Shown: positions 5,769 through 7,385 of the stretch, piece after piece | Position numbering within the stretch: position 1 is the stretch's first letter | Layout of the letters: the number at the start of each line of letters is the position of its first letter | From: Oscillospiraceae bacterium | Lineage (GTDB): Bacteria > Bacillota > Clostridia > Oscillospirales > Acutalibacteraceae | Direction: 5' to 3' | Length of the DNA: 7,385 bases | NCBI GenBank assembly: GCA_022508705.1 | Contig: JAFLUO010000087.1 | Location: 1 to 7,385, forward strand | Translations under genes and position numbers: made by a program | Notes under the pieces: model-generated | Seen by the model: the letters and a program-made list of their open reading frames with translations, nothing else | The model's database searches: none | Told to the model about the DNA's origin: nothing

Positions 5769-6599
5769 ATGCTAAATATCGGTTGCCATTTGTCAGCATC
5801 TAAAGGCTTTTTGAATATGGGCGAAACTGCAATAGCCTTAGGCGGAAATACTTTTCAGTTTTTCACAAGAAATCCGCGTGGCGGAAGCGCAAAGGACATT
5901 GACCCTGCGGATGCGCAGGCGCTGATTTCTCTTATGAATGAAAATCACTTTGCAAAAATTCTTGCCCATGCGCCATATACGCTCAATGCGTGCGCCAAAG
6001 TGCCGAGCATTCGTGAGTTTGCTTATAATACAATGCTTGACGATTTAAAACGAATGGAATATGTGCCGGGGAATATGTATAATTTCCACCCGGGCAGTCA
6101 TGTTGGGCAGGGAATAGAAACAGGAATTGAGTTAATTGCAGATTTGCTGAATTCAATTCTTTGGAAAGATCAGCAGACGACCGTTTTGCTTGAGACAATG
6201 GCAGGCAAGGGCAGTGAAGTCGGCTCTCGGTTTGAGGAGCTACGTGAGATAATTGACCGTGTTGAGTTAGATGATAAAATCGGCGTTTGTCTTGACACTT
6301 GCCATGTTAACGACGCAGGCTATGACATTGTAAATAACCTTGACGGTGTTTTAACTGAATTTGACAAAGTAATAGGCTTAGAAAGGCTTCAGGCGCTTCA
6401 TTTGAATGACAGTAAAAATCCGTTCGCCGCACATAAAGACAGGCATGAAAAAATAGGTGAGGGGTATATCGGCAAAGATGCCTTTGAACGAATTGTAAAT
6501 CACCCCGCACTTGCGTGTTTGCCGATGTTCCTTGAAACGCCCAATGAGCTTGACGGCTACAAAGCGGAAATTGCATTTTTAAAATCTCTTCAAAGATAA
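5769..6599 (+). CDS. nfo: Deoxyribonuclease IV (endonuclease IV, AP endonuclease)
   Basis: A 276-residue TIM-barrel DNA-repair enzyme (E. coli Nfo is 285). It cuts the backbone 5' of abasic sites and removes 3' blocking groups in base-excision repair in the cytoplasm. All nine residues equivalent to the trinuclear Zn ligands are present by motif: His67 (AHAPYTLN), His107 (NFHPGSHVG), Glu142 (LLETMAGKG), Asp176 and His179 (CLDTCH), His211 (ALHLNDS), Asp224 and His226 (HKDRHE), and Glu256 (FLETP). The N-terminal IGCHLSASKG and the NTFQFFTRNPRG strand are also typical. The protein is complete, with no missing key residue. The ATG has GAGAGG 6 nt upstream, inside the last codons of the preceding gene. 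With only 3 nt between genes it is probably co-transcribed with the surface-protein gene, though a promoter inside that gene cannot be excluded. Confidence 0.97.
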   Translation: MLNIGCHLSASKGFLNMGETAIALGGNTFQFFTRNPRGGSAKDIDPADAQALISLMNENHFAKILAHAPYTLNACAKVPSIREFAYNTMLDDLKRMEYVPGNMYNFHPGSHVGQGIETGIELIADLLNSILWKDQQTTVLLETMAGKGSEVGSRFEELREIIDRVELDDKIGVCLDTCHVNDAGYDIVNNLDGVLTEFDKVIGLERLQALHLNDSKNPFAAHKDRHEKIGEGYIGKDAFERIVNHPALACLPMFLETPNELDGYKAEIAFLKSLQR

Positions 6600-6610
6600 A
6601 AAACATATAA

Positions 6611-6653
6611 GAAAAAAACAAAGCGGTAAGAAACTCTTACCGCTTTTTCTTAT
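6611..6653. terminator. Bidirectional terminator between convergent genes
   Basis: AAAGCGGTAAG (6620-6630) and CTTACCGCTTT (6636-6646) form a perfect 11-bp stem with a 5-nt loop. On the plus strand it continues as TTCTTAT, which can pair further with ATAAGAAA upstream across a short A-rich bulge. On the minus strand the stem is followed by TTTGTTTTTTT-like sequence, a good U-tract. It ends both nfo (stop 6599) and the minus-strand gene (stop 6663). Confidence 0.9.
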
Positions 6654-6662
6654 GATTTTAAA

Positions 6663-7217
6663 TTATTCAAATTCGTATAAATCAATAACGCTGTCAATTT
6701 CCTGCTTGGCAAATTCAAAAAGGTTTTTACCTAAGGTGGCAAAATCGGGATTTTCGCAAATCATCGCAAACGCTTTGCCGATTTCTGTTGAAATATCTGC
6801 ACTCTTACGAAGAGCAAGATAATAAAAGCTGTATTCCGCTCCGTCGTCAAGTCTGTCATAAAATTCAAATGCACTTGCCTTAACTGTGTCATACATTCTG
6901 TTTATCGCCGTGTTTGAAAGGAGAGGTGACGGCAGAGAGTGGTTAATGCAGTACTCTGCTGTGAAAGCAAGCAGAACTTTGATTTGATACATTATGTCAT
7001 CGTCAAAATTCAGCGGACCTACTTCTTGGGACAGGTCTTTTATCATTTTTTCTTCATCAACGAAAATGTCTGCAAGGTGCTGTCCCAAAGTTTTTGCCTT
7101 ATCGGAATTACCGTTGATTCTGTGACGCTGCATTTCGGAAATAACCGAAACTTCGTCGAAATTTTCCTGTGGATGACCTTTTTCGTTAAAGATTTTTATA
7201 TCGCTGTCGTCAAACAT
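6663..7217 (-). CDS. Hypothetical acidic, mostly helical cytoplasmic protein
   Basis: A 184-residue protein that I do not recognise. It has no signal peptide or membrane segment and is acidic overall (MFDDSDIKIF start, IDSVIDLYEFE end). The middle and end look all-helical, with hydrophobic/aromatic segments such as IMYQIKVLLAFTAEYCINHS (75-94) and EYSFYYLALRKSADISTEIG (128-147). The first 40 residues are polar and may be flexible. No catalytic or nucleotide-binding motif is seen. The start is well supported: AAAGGAGA (7226-7233 on the minus strand) lies 8 nt before the ATG. It follows the partial upstream gene by 21 nt in the same direction, so the two are probably one operon, and it is the last gene before the shared terminator. 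The coding call is firm; the function is unknown. Confidence 0.8.
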   Translation of the reverse strand: MFDDSDIKIFNEKGHPQENFDEVSVISEMQRHRINGNSDKAKTLGQHLADIFVDEEKMIKDLSQEVGPLNFDDDIMYQIKVLLAFTAEYCINHSLPSPLLSNTAINRMYDTVKASAFEFYDRLDDGAEYSFYYLALRKSADISTEIGKAFAMICENPDFATLGKNLFEFAKQEIDSVIDLYEFE

Positions 7218-7238
7218 AATTTAAGTCTCCTTTGCGGT

Positions 7239-7385
7239 TTACGCCTCTGCCTTTGTCTCAGTATTTTGTGCCAATTTCTTTTGAAGACGCTTCTGCTTTG
7301 ACTTATATGTGAGCAATGCGTGCATTTCATCATCAGAAGTAGTATAGTCGCCTAATGACACTTTATACTCATTGTAAAGCCCGTG
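7239..7385 (-). CDS. C-terminal 48 residues of an unrecognised protein (runs off the window)
   Basis: The open frame entering from the right edge ends at TAA (7239-7241). Its visible part begins HGLYNEYKVSLGDYTTSDDE and ends in a basic/polar tail, YKSKQKRLQKKLAQNTETKA and two more residues. Such Lys/Gln-rich ends are often disordered or bind nucleic acid or acidic partners, but nothing specific can be said. The frame is credible because it stays open to the edge, codon use resembles its neighbours, and the downstream gene has a strong ribosome site just after its stop. No family is recognised. Confidence 0.65.
   Translation of the reverse strand, partial: HGLYNEYKVSLGDYTTSDDEMHALLTYKSKQKRLQKKLAQNTETKAEA

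Noticed and set aside
5983..6198. Minus-strand open frames opposite nfo (also 6307-6621)
   Set aside because: Shadows of a fully intact nfo gene, without ribosome sites or recognisable protein features.
6939..7301. Plus-strand 120-codon frame opposite the hypothetical gene
   Set aside because: It lies across two minus-strand genes that have a proper ribosome site and spacing. Its Phe/Leu/Cys-rich translation is typical of antisense reading.

Overview
This window looks like a chromosomal segment of a low-G+C Gram-positive anaerobe, most likely a Clostridia member of the Oscillospiraceae/Ruminococcaceae type. This is inferred from strong AGGAG-type ribosome sites, sigma-A promoters with 17-nt spacers, AT-rich intergenic DNA, a GPH transporter with a long tail, and a cohesin-like/BIG2 surface protein. 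I could not search a database, so the taxon is a judgement. No mobile element, CRISPR array, tRNA or rRNA is visible.

Layout from left to right. Positions 1-41 may be the last codons of a plus-strand gene. They are followed by a hairpin (51-91) that can end transcription from both sides. A large minus-strand gene (155-2692) encodes a GPH/MelB-type sugar:cation symporter with an extra cytoplasmic tail of about 325 residues. A 309-base spacer (2693-3001) carries divergent promoters. On the mgtE side it also holds a structured 5' leader of about 150 nt with a 28-codon open reading frame. Then come mgtE (3002-4357, Mg2+ channel/transporter), its terminator, and a new promoter driving a two-gene unit. 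That unit is a membrane-anchored extracellular protein with a cohesin-like domain and two BIG2 domains (4497-5765), followed after 3 nt by nfo, endonuclease IV (5769-6599). A bidirectional terminator (6611-6653) separates nfo from a convergent minus-strand pair of unrecognised genes (6663-7217, and a partial gene 7239-7385 that runs off the window).

Most genes are housekeeping or transport functions with no obvious shared pathway. The part most worth attention is the mgtE leader. It has a well-placed small ORF containing a Pro-Pro codon pair, a strong hairpin inside that ORF, and a 7-base segment (2965-2971) that can pair perfectly either with an upstream copy of GAGTGAA or with the same GAGTGAA in the mgtE ribosome-binding site. 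This resembles, in logic but not in sequence, the leader-peptide control of Mg2+ transporters in enteric bacteria (mgtL, corL). I see no M-box. The second point of interest is the long charged tail on the sugar symporter, which does not look like the EIIA domain found on LacS-type GPH carriers.
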